A stretch of 64,000 nucleotides of DNA from Bartonella vinsonii subsp. vinsonii. Lineage in GTDB: Bacteria > Pseudomonadota > Alphaproteobacteria > Rhizobiales > Rhizobiaceae. Positions 63,911 to 64,000 of this stretch are shown here, piece by piece. Both the position numbers and the translations under genes were made by a program. Location of the stretch: NCBI RefSeq assembly GCF_902825235.1, contig NZ_CADEAJ010000008.1, forward strand, positions 40,889-104,888. Direction: 5' to 3'. Position 1 is the first letter of the stretch. The number at the start of each line of letters is the position of its first letter. The notes under the pieces are model-generated. The model saw only the letters and a list, made by a program, of their open reading frames with translations. It searched no databases and was not told where the DNA came from.

Positions 63911-64000
63911 ATTTAAAGCCCCCTTTCATGAATCTTTTTTTCTTTTCTTAAAGATAGCAATTTGAGATGATCAGTTCCTTACTGGGAATCACATTATTGG

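Overview
The window looks like chromosomal DNA of a Bartonella species (Alphaproteobacteria, Hyphomicrobiales). Three things point there: low GC with an A/T-rich third codon position; alphaproteobacterial gene orders (nuoA-N then birA, rnj, proS, lol; nusB-ribH-ribE-ribD-nrdR-glyA; bamE/DUF177/plsX/fabH/ihfA/merR; hflX-hfq); and the Hyphomicrobiales markers AcpXL/LpxXL and a giant GPR-like polar-growth protein. The species cannot be fixed from sequence alone.

Layout. 1-1.5 kb: a decayed fragment of a YejA-like peptide-binding protein, then an unrecognised exported coiled-coil protein. 1.6-26.2 kb: a long minus-strand block. Read in transcription order it is the complete 14-gene respiratory complex I operon (nuoA to nuoN), birA, RNase J, proS, lolE-lolD (lipoprotein export), sdhE and mfd. 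Many junctions are 1-nt stop/start overlaps (TAATG or TGATG), implying translational coupling. 26.4-30 kb: tRNA-Asp(GTC), tRNA-Val(TAC), a two-gene unknown module whose second gene carries an in-frame amber stop, a lipoprotein alpha/beta hydrolase, tRNA-Leu(GAG) and folE. 30.1-33 kb, plus strand: an IscU-type scaffold, yidD and thrS. 33-37 kb, minus strand: DUF177, plsX, fabH, ihfA and a MerR regulator, the usual envelope lipid cluster. 37.1 kb: bamE, facing nusB across a bidirectional hairpin. 37.7-42.2 kb: glyA, nrdR, ribD, ribE, ribH, nusB. 42.6-48.3 kb: argC alone on plus; ctaA, a Wzz/ExoP-like protein with a broken ATPase domain, hflX and hfq on minus.

48.9-53.4 kb holds one 1525-codon gene for a two-TM, almost wholly coiled-coil protein that I read as the Growth Pole Ring (GPR) protein of Hyphomicrobiales. 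It is flanked by unusually long non-coding stretches. maeB (malic enzyme) follows. 56.7-61.5 kb is the very-long-chain fatty acid/lipid A cluster acpXL-fabF2XL-fabF1XL-adhXL-lpxXL. It lacks the fabZXL gene found in Rhizobium, and one of its two ketosynthases has lost its catalytic residues, suggesting a KS/chain-length-factor type pair. mazG, an A-type Fe-S carrier and tRNA-Pro(GGG) close the window, followed by a non-coding tail with short direct repeats.

Together the window is mostly housekeeping: respiration (nuo, ctaA, sdhE), envelope building (lol, bam, plsX/fabH, acpXL cluster, GPR), Fe-S assembly, riboflavin/folate synthesis and RNA biology (RNase J, Hfq, HflX, NusB, Mfd). No prophage, insertion sequence, CRISPR array or secretion system was recognised. 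The most interesting items are the GPR-like protein, the inactive-KS pair without fabZ, the degenerate ExoP-like protein and the amber-interrupted unknown module.
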